Notes under the pieces: generated by a model | What the model saw: only the letters and a program-made list of their open reading frames with translations | Databases searched by the model: none | Told to the model about the DNA's origin: nothing | Made by a program: the position numbers and the translations under genes | Assembly (NCBI GenBank): GCA_009993885.1 | Contig: JAACSN010000006.1 | Location: 178 to 64,177, forward strand | Length of the DNA stretch: 64,000 bases | Source: Alphaproteobacteria bacterium | Lineage (GTDB): Bacteria > Pseudomonadota > Alphaproteobacteria > Caedimonadales > UBA9215 | Direction of reading: 5' to 3' | Shown here: one piece after another, positions 45,544 to 54,939 of the stretch | Layout: the number at the start of each line of letters is the position of its first letter | Position numbering within the stretch: the first letter of the stretch is position 1

Positions 45544-48500
45544 ATGTCGACCCAAGGTTATTACCGCTATCCGACTGTGTTTAACGAGACTGTAATTTTT
45601 GTAAGCGAGGGGGATTTGTGGTATTTGCCTTTAGTTGAAAAAGGGGCAGCTGCAGCACGGAGATTGACCTATAATAAGGGCGCAATTAAAACGCCTGTCT
45701 TTTCACCGGATGGTAAAACTCTTGCCTTTTCTTCAACGGACGAGGGGCATAGTGAGCTCTATATCATGCCTGCCGCAGGTGGAGAAATCAGTCGACTGAC
45801 CTATATGGGGGATGATCTGACGGTGCTGGCGTGGACTAAGGACGGTATTTATTTTTCGTCTTCCTACGGACAGCCCTTTTTAAAATGGAATGTGGTTTGG
45901 AAAATTTCACCAAAAGGCGGCGTGCCTGAAAAGCTCAATATAGGGCCGGCGAATTTCATTAGTTTTAAGGGTGACACTCTTGCAAGCGGTGCTGTGATCC
46001 AACGTCACGGTTATCGGGAATACGGTTATTGGAAACGTTATCGCGGCGGAACGGCAGGCGATCTTTGGGTGGATCAAAAAGGGAACGGGGTTTTTGAAAA
46101 ACTCGTAGATTTAAAGGGGGATCTGGCACGACCTATTTGGGTGCAATCGACGGGAAATAAGGACGGGAAAATTGTCTTTAGCTCCGACCATGAAGGGATC
46201 GGTAATCTGTATGCTTGCGCACCCGACGGTAAAGATATCGAACGCCTCACAAATCATGCCGATTATTATGTGCGGAATCAAGCAAGTGACGGTAAAACCG
46301 TTGTATATCATGCGGGGGCTGATTTGTGGGTCCTTGATCTTGCAACGGGAAAAAACCGTAAGTTAGATATTGCTTATTATAGCGACCGCCCCGAAAGAGC
46401 GCGTAAATTTTTTGCGCCAACCCGTTATTTTCAAGGTTGTGACTTGCATCCCAAAGGCGGCCACTTAAGTGTGGTAACCCGAGGAAAAGCCTGTATTTTT
46501 GGCAATTGGGACGGACCTGTTTTACAATTTGGTGCGAAGGACGGGATTCGTTATCGTCTTCCAAAATGGCTCCACGACGGTAAGCGCGTCCTTGTTGTGA
46601 ATGATAATGCCGGGGATGAAAGTCTTGAAATTTATGATGCGGAAACGTCAAAACTTTTCTCTAAACCAAAGCAAAAAATGGATATCGGCCGTGTCCTTGA
46701 GCTATGGACGAATCCTAAAAACGATAGCGTTGTGCTCTTTAACCATCGAAGTGACGTTCTCTTTATCGACCTTAAAAAATGGACGATGACCAAGATTGAT
46801 AATAGTAAATTTTCACGTCCGGCCGGAGGAGATTGGTCTCCTGACGGTAAGTGGTTTACCTATTCCGTTTCCATCGACCGCCCGAAAATGGCTGTGAAAT
46901 TATTTGAGGTAAAAACAAAAAAAGTGACCCAAATTTCAACGCCTATTCTTGTTGATGAGTCCCCTGTGTTTGATCCCGACGGTAAATATATTTATTTCTT
47001 ATCCCATCGCTATTTTGATCCTGTCCATGATGCATTGCATTTTGAGCTTTCCTTTATGTATGCAACAAAGTTGTATGCAATTCCGCTGTCGTCAGAAACG
47101 ACATCGCCGTTTTTGAAACTGGCAGATCCTTTATTTGAAGACGAAGAGAAAAAAGAAGACGAGGTAAAGGGCAAGAAAAAAGGCAAAAAAGATGCTGAGA
47201 AAGACAACGAAGCCGAAAAGGAGATTGAAGTTAAAATTGACCTTAAAGGCATTGAAAAACGTCTTTTTGAATTCCCGATTGAGGCCGGAATTTATGGCGG
47301 ATTATGCGCGACTAAGGGTAAAGTTTATTATGTTTCTTGTCCTGTCGAAGGTGCTTTTGAAGCAGAAGAACGCGGCGCTGAGAGCCTTAATAATCTTGAG
47401 TGTTTTGACTTTGAAACCTTAAAAACCGATGATGTTGCCGGTGGTGTTGACCATATCCAAACTAATGTGACAAAAACCCATCTTTTGACACTCCACGGTA
47501 AGCGCTTGCGTGTTTTTAAGGGCGGAAGCAAACCGGAAGAAGATCCGACGCCTGCGGAAAAATCGGGTTGGATCAACTTAGAGCGTATTAAGTTAATGGT
47601 GACCCCATGTGCAGAATGGGGGCAAATGTATAAAGAAGCTTGGCGCTTGCAAAGGGATCAATATTGGGTTGAGGATATGGCCGATATTGACTGGAAAAGG
47701 GTCTTTGATCGCTATGAACCTTTGGTTGAGCGCGTTTCAACACGTGACGAGTTCACTGATATCGTTTGGGAAATGCAAGGAGAACTGGGAACGTCCCATG
47801 CCTATTCCTTTGGAGGAGACGTCAAGCCTTCACCGCGCTGGAGTGTCGGCGTTCTTGGGGCTGACTTTTCATGGGATAAAAAACATAAAGCTTACGTGAT
47901 TTCCAATATTTCGGCGGGAGATTCTTGGGATCCTGATTGTTCGTCTCCTTTAACGCATCCGGGAGTTAACCTTGTTGAAGGCGATCTTCTTTTTGCCGTT
48001 AACAAAGAACCTTTAAATGAGAACGTAACACCCTATGAAGTCTTGTTGCATAAAGCGGCAGAAGTGGTTGAGCTTGAGGTTGCGGCACAAAAAACACCAA
48101 AAAAGACACGCACTGTATTTGTGAAAACCCTGCGTAATCAATATCCGACACGCTATCGAGATTGGGTTGAAAATAACCGTGCTTACGTGACTAAAAAGAC
48201 CAAGGGCAAGGTCGGTTATATTCATATTCCAGATATGAGTTCATGGGGCTATGCAGAATTTCATCGCTCATTTTTGCAAGAAGTCGATAAAGAGGGGCTC
48301 ATTGTTGATGTGCGTTTTAACGGTGGAGGCAATGTATCACAGCTTCTCCTTGAAAAGCTGGCACGACGTCGCTTGGGATATGATGTGACAAGATGGAACG
48401 GCATGGCGCCTTATCCCGATCAAGCTCCCATGGGGCCGATGGTTGCTTTGACCAACGAGTATGCCGGGTCCGACGGAGATATGTTCTCCCATAACTTTAA

Positions 48501-48813
48501 ATTGATGAACTTGGGACCTCTTATTGGAAAACGTACGTGGGGCGGTGTTATTGGTATTTGGCCTCGCCATGGATTGGTCGACGGCGGTATGACAACGCAA
48601 CCTGAATTTTCTTTTTGGTTTAAAGATATCGGTTGGAATATTGAAAATTACGGCGTTGATCCCGATATCGAAGTTGAGTTTAAACCTCAGGATTATGCCA
48701 AGGGTCTTGACCCTCAATTAGACAGGGGATTAAAGGAATTAGATAAACTCATTAAGAAACATGATGAGAAAACCCCGGATCTTGCTACAAAGCCGAGTTT
48801 GAGGCTGCCTTAA
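45544..48813 (+). CDS. Tricorn protease
   Basis: Tricorn is a large self-compartmentalising serine peptidase that trims oligopeptides, often acting downstream of the proteasome or Lon. The 1089-residue protein shows six- and seven-bladed propeller repeats (FSPDGKTLAFSSTDEGHSELY near residue 58 onward), a C1 domain with catalytic His in ELGTSHAYSFGG near residue 751, a PDZ-like domain, and a C2 domain with the nucleophile Ser976 in NEYAGSDGDMF and GKRTWGGVIGI. A Lys/Glu-rich insert (about 538-560) interrupts the second propeller. No signal peptide, so cytoplasmic. Confidence 0.93.
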   Translation: MSTQGYYRYPTVFNETVIFVSEGDLWYLPLVEKGAAAARRLTYNKGAIKTPVFSPDGKTLAFSSTDEGHSELYIMPAAGGEISRLTYMGDDLTVLAWTKDGIYFSSSYGQPFLKWNVVWKISPKGGVPEKLNIGPANFISFKGDTLASGAVIQRHGYREYGYWKRYRGGTAGDLWVDQKGNGVFEKLVDLKGDLARPIWVQSTGNKDGKIVFSSDHEGIGNLYACAPDGKDIERLTNHADYYVRNQASDGKTVVYHAGADLWVLDLATGKNRKLDIAYYSDRPERARKFFAPTRYFQGCDLHPKGGHLSVVTRGKACIFGNWDGPVLQFGAKDGIRYRLPKWLHDGKRVLVVNDNAGDESLEIYDAETSKLFSKPKQKMDIGRVLELWTNPKNDSVVLFNHRSDVLFIDLKKWTMTKIDNSKFSRPAGGDWSPDGKWFTYSVSIDRPKMAVKLFEVKTKKVTQISTPILVDESPVFDPDGKYIYFLSHRYFDPVHDALHFELSFMYATKLYAIPLSSETTSPFLKLADPLFEDEEKKEDEVKGKKKGKKDAEKDNEAEKEIEVKIDLKGIEKRLFEFPIEAGIYGGLCATKGKVYYVSCPVEGAFEAEERGAESLNNLECFDFETLKTDDVAGGVDHIQTNVTKTHLLTLHGKRLRVFKGGSKPEEDPTPAEKSGWINLERIKLMVTPCAEWGQMYKEAWRLQRDQYWVEDMADIDWKRVFDRYEPLVERVSTRDEFTDIVWEMQGELGTSHAYSFGGDVKPSPRWSVGVLGADFSWDKKHKAYVISNISAGDSWDPDCSSPLTHPGVNLVEGDLLFAVNKEPLNENVTPYEVLLHKAAEVVELEVAAQKTPKKTRTVFVKTLRNQYPTRYRDWVENNRAYVTKKTKGKVGYIHIPDMSSWGYAEFHRSFLQEVDKEGLIVDVRFNGGGNVSQLLLEKLARRRLGYDVTRWNGMAPYPDQAPMGPMVALTNEYAGSDGDMFSHNFKLMNLGPLIGKRTWGGVIGIWPRHGLVDGGMTTQPEFSFWFKDIGWNIENYGVDPDIEVEFKPQDYAKGLDPQLDRGLKELDKLIKKHDEKTPDLATKPSLRLP

Positions 48814-48863
48814 AAACAGGCTTAATTTTTTAAAAGAAACATAGAAAAACAGAAGAGATAAAA

Positions 48864-49454
48864 ATGACTAAAATTCAATCTATCGGCGTCTATTGTGGCG
48901 CCTCAAATGACTGCCCTGAAGTTTTTAATGAGGCTGCTCGTGATTTGGGGACGTTGATGGCTAAAAATAGTGTTGAAATTGTCTATGGTGGCGGCCGCGT
49001 CGGCCTTATGGGTCTTATGGCTAAAGCTTGTATGGAGAACGGCGGTAAAGTTTGCGGCGTCATTCCGCGTTTTTTAGACAGTCATGAGGGCGGCTTTTCC
49101 GAAATTACGGAACTCCATTATGTGGACAGTATGCATGAGCGTAAACAGATGATGTTCGAACGCTCCGATGCCTTTGCCATTTTACCGGGAGGTTTCGGCA
49201 CATTGGATGAGCTTTGCGAAATTTTAACGTGGAAGCAAGTCGGTCTCCATAAAAAATATATTTTTATTCTCGATATTAATCGTTATTGGTCGCCGATTTT
49301 TTGTGATGCTATGGAAGTTCTTGTTAATAATAAATTTGTTCGAAAGGAAGATAAAAATCTTTTCACCCTTGTCGAGCGTGTTGAGGATATGATACCGTTT
49401 CTTTCAGCAGAACGTCCTGAAAACCAAGAAACTTATGTTAATAAGTGGGGCTAA
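48864..49454 (+). CDS. LOG-family nucleotide phosphoribohydrolase (TIGR00730)
   Basis: The 196-residue protein matches the LOG/TIGR00730 family, which removes ribose 5-phosphate from AMP-like or cytokinin nucleotides. Visible motifs are YCGASNDCPE at the start, VYGGGRVGLMG near residue 40, ERKQMMFERSDAF near residue 92 and the signature LPGGFGTLDEL near residue 109. In bacteria such enzymes are often of unclear physiological role. It lies between tricorn and a copper chaperone gene on the same strand. Confidence 0.92.
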   Translation: MTKIQSIGVYCGASNDCPEVFNEAARDLGTLMAKNSVEIVYGGGRVGLMGLMAKACMENGGKVCGVIPRFLDSHEGGFSEITELHYVDSMHERKQMMFERSDAFAILPGGFGTLDELCEILTWKQVGLHKKYIFILDINRYWSPIFCDAMEVLVNNKFVRKEDKNLFTLVERVEDMIPFLSAERPENQETYVNKWG

Positions 49455-49479
49455 ATTACAAAATAAGGAGCCGTGTAAA

Positions 49480-50007
49480 ATGATTAATGTTAGAAAAATT
49501 CTAAGGCTAAGTGCCGTGACTTTGGGTATGATCGCAGGGGCGACCTCAGGCGCACTACATGCCGACGCAGAAAGAGTCCAAGAGCGTATTGTTGTGTTTG
49601 AACAGGAAAAAGTAACCCTTGTGAACCCTTTTGCACGGAAAGCTAAAAAAGGTCAGAATTCAGCTGCTTTTGTGCTGATTCAAAATAATTGTGAAGTAGG
49701 CTGCCGCATTGTAAAAGCAAGAAGCCCCGTTGCAAATACCGTTGAGCTTCACACCTCCTTCGAGGACAATGGCGTTCATAAGATGCGCCCTGTAAAATTT
49801 ATCGCTCTCCCCGGTTCAACAGAAGACACTGTCGGTGAAGTTGAATTGAAGTCAGGGGGATATCACGTCATGCTTATCGATCTTAAACAAGACTTAGAAG
49901 TAGGGACGGAAATTCCCGTAACCCTTGAAATGAATAACGGAAAGACTTTAACGGCTGCCTATAAAGTTAAAGGTTGCTGCGGTCATTGTCACGGCCCCTC
50001 TCAATAA
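49480..50007 (+). CDS. Periplasmic copper chaperone PCuAC-type
   Basis: PCuAC proteins carry Cu(I) in the periplasm to cytochrome oxidases. The 175-residue precursor has a signal peptide (about 1-28), and the fold bears the metal motif: H in VELHTSFEDNGVHKM near residue 90, then M, and HVM in LKSGGYHVMLIDL near residue 129. The C-terminus carries CCGHCHGPSQ, a Cys/His-rich addition that could bind an extra metal ion. ATG 49480 is chosen because AAGGAG lies 9 bases upstream. A terminator follows. Confidence 0.88.
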   Translation: MINVRKILRLSAVTLGMIAGATSGALHADAERVQERIVVFEQEKVTLVNPFARKAKKGQNSAAFVLIQNNCEVGCRIVKARSPVANTVELHTSFEDNGVHKMRPVKFIALPGSTEDTVGEVELKSGGYHVMLIDLKQDLEVGTEIPVTLEMNNGKTLTAAYKVKGCCGHCHGPSQ

Positions 50008-50028
50008 AAATCTTTCTATTGAGAATTA

Positions 50029-50059
50029 TAAAAGAGGCCTTTTTGAGCCTCTTTTTTTT
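50029..50059 (+). terminator. Rho-independent terminator after the PCuAC gene
   Basis: AAAGAGGC (50031-50038) pairs with GCCTCTTT (50047-50054), followed by a T-run. It ends the 48.9-50.0 kb unit. Confidence 0.9.
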
Positions 50060-50271
50060 AAGTTTCTCAAATAGTTATGATTTCACTTGCTTCGAGAGCT
50101 TTTATATCTTTTCAAAATAATTTTCAAGAAATGTACAATGTGGGCAACAAGAATTAGGGCATAAAGACAGCTTAATATTTTTTTGAAGCAGACACTCAAA
50201 TTTTATGCGATACGGGGTGAGGGGAGAGGCGTTTCGGACATAGTAATTGAAAGAAAAAGGGGGGATAATCA

Positions 50272-50348
<77 letters not shown>

Positions 50349-50364
50349 ATCCATGATCGTCTGT

Positions 50365-50392
50365 AATATAGCATGTTACACTCGGTATTCAA
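50365..50392 (-). promoter_or_regulatory. Candidate tRNA-Pro promoter
   Basis: On the minus strand TTGAAT (50387-50392) and TATATT (50365-50370) are spaced by 16 bases, starting about 20 bases before the tRNA 5' end. Confidence 0.55.
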
Positions 50393-50554
50393 GGAGAAAG
50401 TGACGCCTTGCTTGATAATAGAGGTATAGTCTTTTTAAAAAGATTTCGCCTACGCGACGGCAAGGAAGCCTATGTTTATAGGTGCGGAGCACAAGGATGA
50501 CGTCCGGGATTATTTTGGGATGATTACGTTAGGAGGAGACTATTTAGGTAAAAG

Positions 50555-51538
50555 CTACAGCGCTGCGACGGATTGCGGCTTTAAAAAAGATTTTGGAGAA
50601 GAGGCAAAGGTAACAAAGGTTTTATCGGTTTTTGAAGGGGCTTCTTTTTGGTCGGCGGAAAGTTCAGCAAGCTCGATGAGTTCATAGGTTGTTTTATCGT
50701 CTAAAAGCTTCCGCATAAGACGGTTATTAAATTCATGGCCAATATTAAAACCGACGCAGCGCCCTTGAATTAAAGAACCTGTAAGGTAAAAATCCCCCAT
50801 GGCATCAAGAATTTTGTGCCGTACCATCTCATTTTTGTATCGGAGGCCGTCTTTATTCATGACCTCTCCCTTTTTAATAACCACGGCATTATCAAGGGAG
50901 GAACCTTTTGCAAGTCCTGCTGCATAAAGCTTTTGGGCATCTTCGTAAAAACCAAAGCTACGAGCTTGTGAAATATCTGTGGCAAAGGATTCCGTTGAAA
51001 AGTCATAAACATGATCTTCCGGCTGCAAACCTTCTCGTCCGCCAAAATCAACGCTCAATTGAAAGCTGAAAGTTTCCGCCGGCTCTAAACGAACCCAACG
51101 CCGTTCTTCTTTGATTTCAAGGGGTTTAATAATACGAATGATTTTACGAGGCGCGTCTTGTTCGACGATACCCACGGTATTGATCAAGTTTACAAAAGCT
51201 GCGGAACTACCGTCCATGATGGGCATTTCAGGTCCCGAAACTTTGACTAAAACATTACTGATTTGGCAGGCTGAAAGAGCTGCCATAAGGTGCTCAACCG
51301 TGCTTAAGGTTACGCCATGGGCATTACCAAGAGTTGTTGAAAAACTTGTATCCGCAACATTTGTAATTCTGGCAACAATTTGGTTGTTAGTCTTGAGGTC
51401 TGTTCTTTCGAAAATGATCCCCATATTGGCTGCGAGGGGAACAAGTTCTAACCTTGCCGGCAGAGCACTGTGAACACCAATCCCTTCAATGGAAACGGGG
51501 GCTTTGAGAGTCGTTTGTTTCGGGCAAACAGAGTGCAT
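50555..51538 (-). CDS. lpxC: UDP-3-O-acyl-GlcNAc deacetylase LpxC
   Basis: LpxC is the zinc-dependent committed step of lipid A synthesis. The 327-residue protein has TVEHLMAALSACQI near residue 79 with the first zinc histidine, the VKVSGPEMPIMDGSSAAFV stretch, and RHKILDAMGDFYLTGSLIQG near residue 237 with His and Asp ligands, then NIGHEFNNRLM. In most alphaproteobacteria lpxC sits right after ftsZ; here it is about 31 kb away. A promoter lies at 51573-51602. Confidence 0.96.
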   Translation of the reverse strand: MHSVCPKQTTLKAPVSIEGIGVHSALPARLELVPLAANMGIIFERTDLKTNNQIVARITNVADTSFSTTLGNAHGVTLSTVEHLMAALSACQISNVLVKVSGPEMPIMDGSSAAFVNLINTVGIVEQDAPRKIIRIIKPLEIKEERRWVRLEPAETFSFQLSVDFGGREGLQPEDHVYDFSTESFATDISQARSFGFYEDAQKLYAAGLAKGSSLDNAVVIKKGEVMNKDGLRYKNEMVRHKILDAMGDFYLTGSLIQGRCVGFNIGHEFNNRLMRKLLDDKTTYELIELAELSADQKEAPSKTDKTFVTFASSPKSFLKPQSVAAL

Positions 51539-51572
51539 AAATGAGCTTATTTCTTTTATTGGAGTCTCTTTG

Positions 51573-51602
51573 ATTATAAGAGAGGGACGACATGGGGGGC
51601 AA
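51573..51602 (-). promoter_or_regulatory. Candidate lpxC promoter
   Basis: On the minus strand TTGCCC (51597-51602) and a perfect TATAAT (51573-51578) are spaced by 18 bases, about 35 bases before the lpxC start codon. It gives lpxC a start separate from the cyd operon. Confidence 0.6.
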
Positions 51603-51701
51603 ATATACTTTTATTACAAAATATTACCCGTAGATTCCTCCCAAAACAGCTCGAAATGTTTTATTTGTATGCACACTACACTTATGCACTAGCAATATTT
51701 T

Positions 51702-51830
51702 CTAAGCGTCGGTTTTTTTAGGGTCTTTAGCTTTTTGACGTTCAGCATCTTGGAGTTCAAACCACATAGCATTTAATATGCCGAAAGCACAGGCTAAGCT
51801 GAGTCCTAAAATCCATGTAAAATACCACAT
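51702..51830 (-). CDS. cydX: Cytochrome bd oxidase small subunit CydX
   Basis: A 42-residue membrane peptide reads MWYFTWILGLSLACAFGILN followed by AMWFELQ, the exact pattern of CydX, which stabilises the haem b/d centre of cytochrome bd oxidase. A single transmembrane helix is followed by a charged cytoplasmic tail. It starts 12 bases after the cydB stop on the minus strand. Confidence 0.93.
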   Translation of the reverse strand: MWYFTWILGLSLACAFGILNAMWFELQDAERQKAKDPKKTDA

Positions 51831-51842
51831 TTAACTGTCCTT

Positions 51843-52979
51843 TTAATACGAGTTTGTTTCTTGTCCGATGGTTTTTTCCGTTACTTTGCCCCTTAAAACA
51901 CGATAAACCCAAGCCGTATAAACAAGGACAACGGGGAGGAAAATGAGGGTTGCAATCAGCATCACAAATAGCGTCATCTGAGAGCTACTGGCATCCCACA
52001 CTGTCAAGCTATGGCTAGGATGCGTGTTTGAGGGCAAAAGGAAGGGAAAAAGAGAGAGACCCGCTGTTGCAATGATGGAAAAAGTACTTAGAGAGCTGCT
52101 GATAAAAGCGCAGGCGTAGCACTTTGTCCTTAATAAAAGAGCGGTTATAAGAGCCGTGAAAATACCAAAAGCCGGTATGGCATAGGTCAACGGGTAAGAT
52201 TGATGCCATGCCATCCAAGCGCCCGTTTGACGAATAACTTCTTTAATCACAGGATTGGAAGGGCCGGCGGGATTAATCTTGGATATAATGGCGTATCCTT
52301 CAATGCTTGACCAGAGCCACACCCCGCAAAGCGCAAATAAGATAGCTGTTAGTAGGGCAATAACTTGCCCGTAGGCGATAGAACGCTTTTGTATTTTTTC
52401 TTCAGTTTTAAGGGCAAGGAAGGTGGAGCCTTGTAAGAGCATCATTAAAACGGCAAGCACGCCGCATAAAAGAGGAAAAGGGGTCAAGAGCTCAAAAAAA
52501 CCGCCTGTATAAAAGGAGCGGAGCTCTTCATTGAAATAAAAGGGAACGCCAAGGAAGAGGTTACCAAAGGCAACGCCAAAAATGAGAGCAGGGACAATAC
52601 CGCCTACAAAAAGAGCCCTATCCCAGAAATTTCTCCATTGTGGACTTGGCATTTTGCTGCGAAATTTAAAGCCCACAGGGCGAATGATAATGGCAAAGAG
52701 GGCGAGGAAAATCGCCAGATAAAATCCAGAAAAGGAAACAGCGTAAAGGGCAGGCCATGCGGCAAAAATAGCACCGCCGCCAAGGATCAGCCATACTTGG
52801 TTTCCCTCCCAAATGGGGCCAACCGTATTCAGAACAACACGCCGTTCGACATCTGTTTTACCGACAAAGGGAAGCAATCCTGCAACGCCTAAATCAAAGC
52901 CGTCAAGGATAGCAAAGCCGATGAGAAGAATTCCCAGAAGCGCCCACCATATCAGTCTTAACAGTTCATAATCTAGCAT
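51843..52979 (-). CDS. cydB: Cytochrome bd ubiquinol oxidase subunit II
   Basis: CydB pairs with CydA to form the high-affinity bd oxidase. The protein begins MLDYELLRLIWWALLGILLI and has ALDGFDLG-type sequence near residue 25, then GNQVWLILGGGAIFAAWP near residue 58, with about nine helices. ATG 52979 is chosen because GAGGG lies 8 bases upstream; a longer in-frame start at 52997 gives an unlikely N-terminus. It follows cydA on the minus strand with a 110-base gap. Confidence 0.95.
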   Translation of the reverse strand: MLDYELLRLIWWALLGILLIGFAILDGFDLGVAGLLPFVGKTDVERRVVLNTVGPIWEGNQVWLILGGGAIFAAWPALYAVSFSGFYLAIFLALFAIIIRPVGFKFRSKMPSPQWRNFWDRALFVGGIVPALIFGVAFGNLFLGVPFYFNEELRSFYTGGFFELLTPFPLLCGVLAVLMMLLQGSTFLALKTEEKIQKRSIAYGQVIALLTAILFALCGVWLWSSIEGYAIISKINPAGPSNPVIKEVIRQTGAWMAWHQSYPLTYAIPAFGIFTALITALLLRTKCYACAFISSSLSTFSIIATAGLSLFPFLLPSNTHPSHSLTVWDASSSQMTLFVMLIATLIFLPVVLVYTAWVYRVLRGKVTEKTIGQETNSY

Positions 52980-53088
52980 TGAGCTACCCTCTTTCAAATT
53001 TCGAATGTAAACCTAATTAAATGTAGGGTCTTAGAAGGCCGTTCTAATTTTATACCCACACTTAACTCTATAACAGGCCTTATTTTTC

Positions 53089-54612
53089 TTAATTTAAGGC
53101 CTTTTCAGGACCCATTTTTATGTATTTTCTCATTAATATAATATCTACAATTAAAAGGATTGTATAAAAGCTGACAAAGGCAATAAGTGTTGTCCATACT
53201 TGGCCTGATGTAATGCTCGAGCCGCTTAAAAAAGTCGGTAAGATCTGATCAATAGTCCAAGGTTGTCGCCCGTGTTCGGCTAAAAGCCAGCCGCACTCAA
53301 CGGCGATCCAAGGAAGGGGAAGGCTGATGATGGCACAGCGCAAAAACATCTTATTTTTATGAGCCATATGGCGAGAACAGAGGTAAAAAGCAACGGCAAA
53401 AAGGCCGATCATGAAAAGACCCACGGCCACCATTAAACGGAATGACCAAAAGAGGATGCTCACATTAGGAACCGTTGAAAGGGCTGCTTTTTCAATGAGG
53501 TCCTCACCGGCATTTTCCACATCGTTCGTATAACGCTTAAGGAGTAAAGCATAGCCGAGATCCTTTGAATTTTCATCAAGGATTGCCCGAGCTCCGGTAT
53601 TCGTTGAATCTGCCCGAACCTGTTGAAGAGCAGCATAGGCTTGAATGCCTGTCCTTATTTTTTGTCGTGTTTCGACCAGTAAGTCTTTAATGCCGGGAAC
53701 TTTTTGGTCAAAGGTACGTGTTGCAATAATACCGAGAACCCATGGAATCGTAATTTCATAATCTGTTTTCATGTTCTTTTGATCGGGAATGCCAAGGATT
53801 GTGAGGCCGGCAGGGGCTTCGTGGGTCTCCCACATGGCTTCCATAGCGGCCAGCTTCATACGTTGACCTTGGCTAACGGTGTAACCGCTTTCATCGCCTA
53901 AAACCACAACGGATAAGGCCGCTGCAAGTCCAAAGCTCGCCGCAACGGTCATAGAGCGTTTGGCAAATTCTACATGTTTCTTGCGTAGCAAATAATAAGC
54001 GCTGATAGAGAGGACAAACATAGCGCCCGTGACATAGCCGGCGCTTACCGTATGCACGAATTTTGCTTGGGCGACGGGGTTAAAAAGGACATCGTAAAAG
54101 GATGTGAGTTCCATGCGCATGGTATCGGGATTAAATTTCGATCCTACGGGATTTTGCATCCAGCCGTTGGCAACGAGGATCCAAAGGGCGGAAAAATTAG
54201 AGCCGAAGGCGACAAGCCACGTCACAATTAAATGTGCAACTTTAGAGAGTTTATTCCAGCCGAAAAAGAAGAGGCCGATAAACGTTGCTTCAAGGAAAAA
54301 GGCCATGAGACCCTCAATGGCAAGAAGAGAGCCGAAAATATCACCGACATATTGGGAATAGTAGGCCCAGTTTGTGCCAAATTGAAATTCCAAAGGAACG
54401 CCGGTACAAACCCCCATGGCAAAGTTAATGCCGAATAAAATACCCCAAAATTTCGTCATATCTCGCCAGATGGTTTTCCCCGTCATAACGTAGACGCTTT
54501 CCATAATGGCAAGAATGAAAGAAAGACCTAAGGTTAGGGGGACAAATAAAAAGTGATACATGGCCGTCATGCCAAATTGAAGTCGAGAGAGATCGAGAGA
54601 ACTTACATCCAT
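53089..54612 (-). CDS. cydA: Cytochrome bd ubiquinol oxidase subunit I
   Basis: CydA holds the haems and quinol site of the bd oxidase. The 507-residue protein has LQFGMTAMYHFLFVPLTLGL near residue 11 with a haem ligand histidine, the EATFIGLFFFGWNKLSK stretch near residue 107 with conserved acidic residue, KFVHTVSAGYVTGAMFVLS near residue 183, and the quinol-loop motif GRQPWTID near residue 437. The Q-loop is short, unlike the long E. coli form. Confidence 0.95.
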   Translation of the reverse strand: MDVSSLDLSRLQFGMTAMYHFLFVPLTLGLSFILAIMESVYVMTGKTIWRDMTKFWGILFGINFAMGVCTGVPLEFQFGTNWAYYSQYVGDIFGSLLAIEGLMAFFLEATFIGLFFFGWNKLSKVAHLIVTWLVAFGSNFSALWILVANGWMQNPVGSKFNPDTMRMELTSFYDVLFNPVAQAKFVHTVSAGYVTGAMFVLSISAYYLLRKKHVEFAKRSMTVAASFGLAAALSVVVLGDESGYTVSQGQRMKLAAMEAMWETHEAPAGLTILGIPDQKNMKTDYEITIPWVLGIIATRTFDQKVPGIKDLLVETRQKIRTGIQAYAALQQVRADSTNTGARAILDENSKDLGYALLLKRYTNDVENAGEDLIEKAALSTVPNVSILFWSFRLMVAVGLFMIGLFAVAFYLCSRHMAHKNKMFLRCAIISLPLPWIAVECGWLLAEHGRQPWTIDQILPTFLSGSSITSGQVWTTLIAFVSFYTILLIVDIILMRKYIKMGPEKALN

Positions 54613-54630
54613 TGTTTGGCATCCATTTTT

Positions 54631-54810
54631 TTAGTCATTTTTAATAACGACGTCTTCCGGTACTTTTTTGGAGTGACTATAAAGGTTTTCCCTTTTTATT
54701 TCCGCCTTAGGGTACAGGTCTTTATAATAAGAAAAGAAAATACCTAAGAGCACCAAAGCGATCACTTTGATAAAAAAGGCAACGCCAAGATCTTTCATAT
54801 ATCTCTTCAT
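54631..54810 (-). CDS. Small membrane protein, CydP-like
   Basis: A 59-residue product starts MKRYMKDLGVAFFIKVIALV, with a single hydrophobic helix (to about residue 29) and a polar Lys/Glu tail. It sits 18 bases upstream of cydA on the same strand. Its size, topology and place match the putative bd oxidase small subunit named CydP in other proteobacteria; the assignment is by analogy and moderate. Confidence 0.65.
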   Translation of the reverse strand: MKRYMKDLGVAFFIKVIALVLLGIFFSYYKDLYPKAEIKRENLYSHSKKVPEDVVIKND

Positions 54811-54939
54811 AATTTATATTTTACGCGTCTTACAGAAGGAGTAAAGGATTTTTCATAGTTTTTTTGTGATAAAGGGTTCTTTGAAATAGGAAGGGGGTAT
54901 AGTACGATGATTAATAAATAAAATTTTTTCAGGGTTGCT

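Noticed and set aside
50472-50687. 71-codon + frame with ATG at 50472
   Set aside because: Its second half is antisense to the end of lpxC, and the product has no recognisable features.
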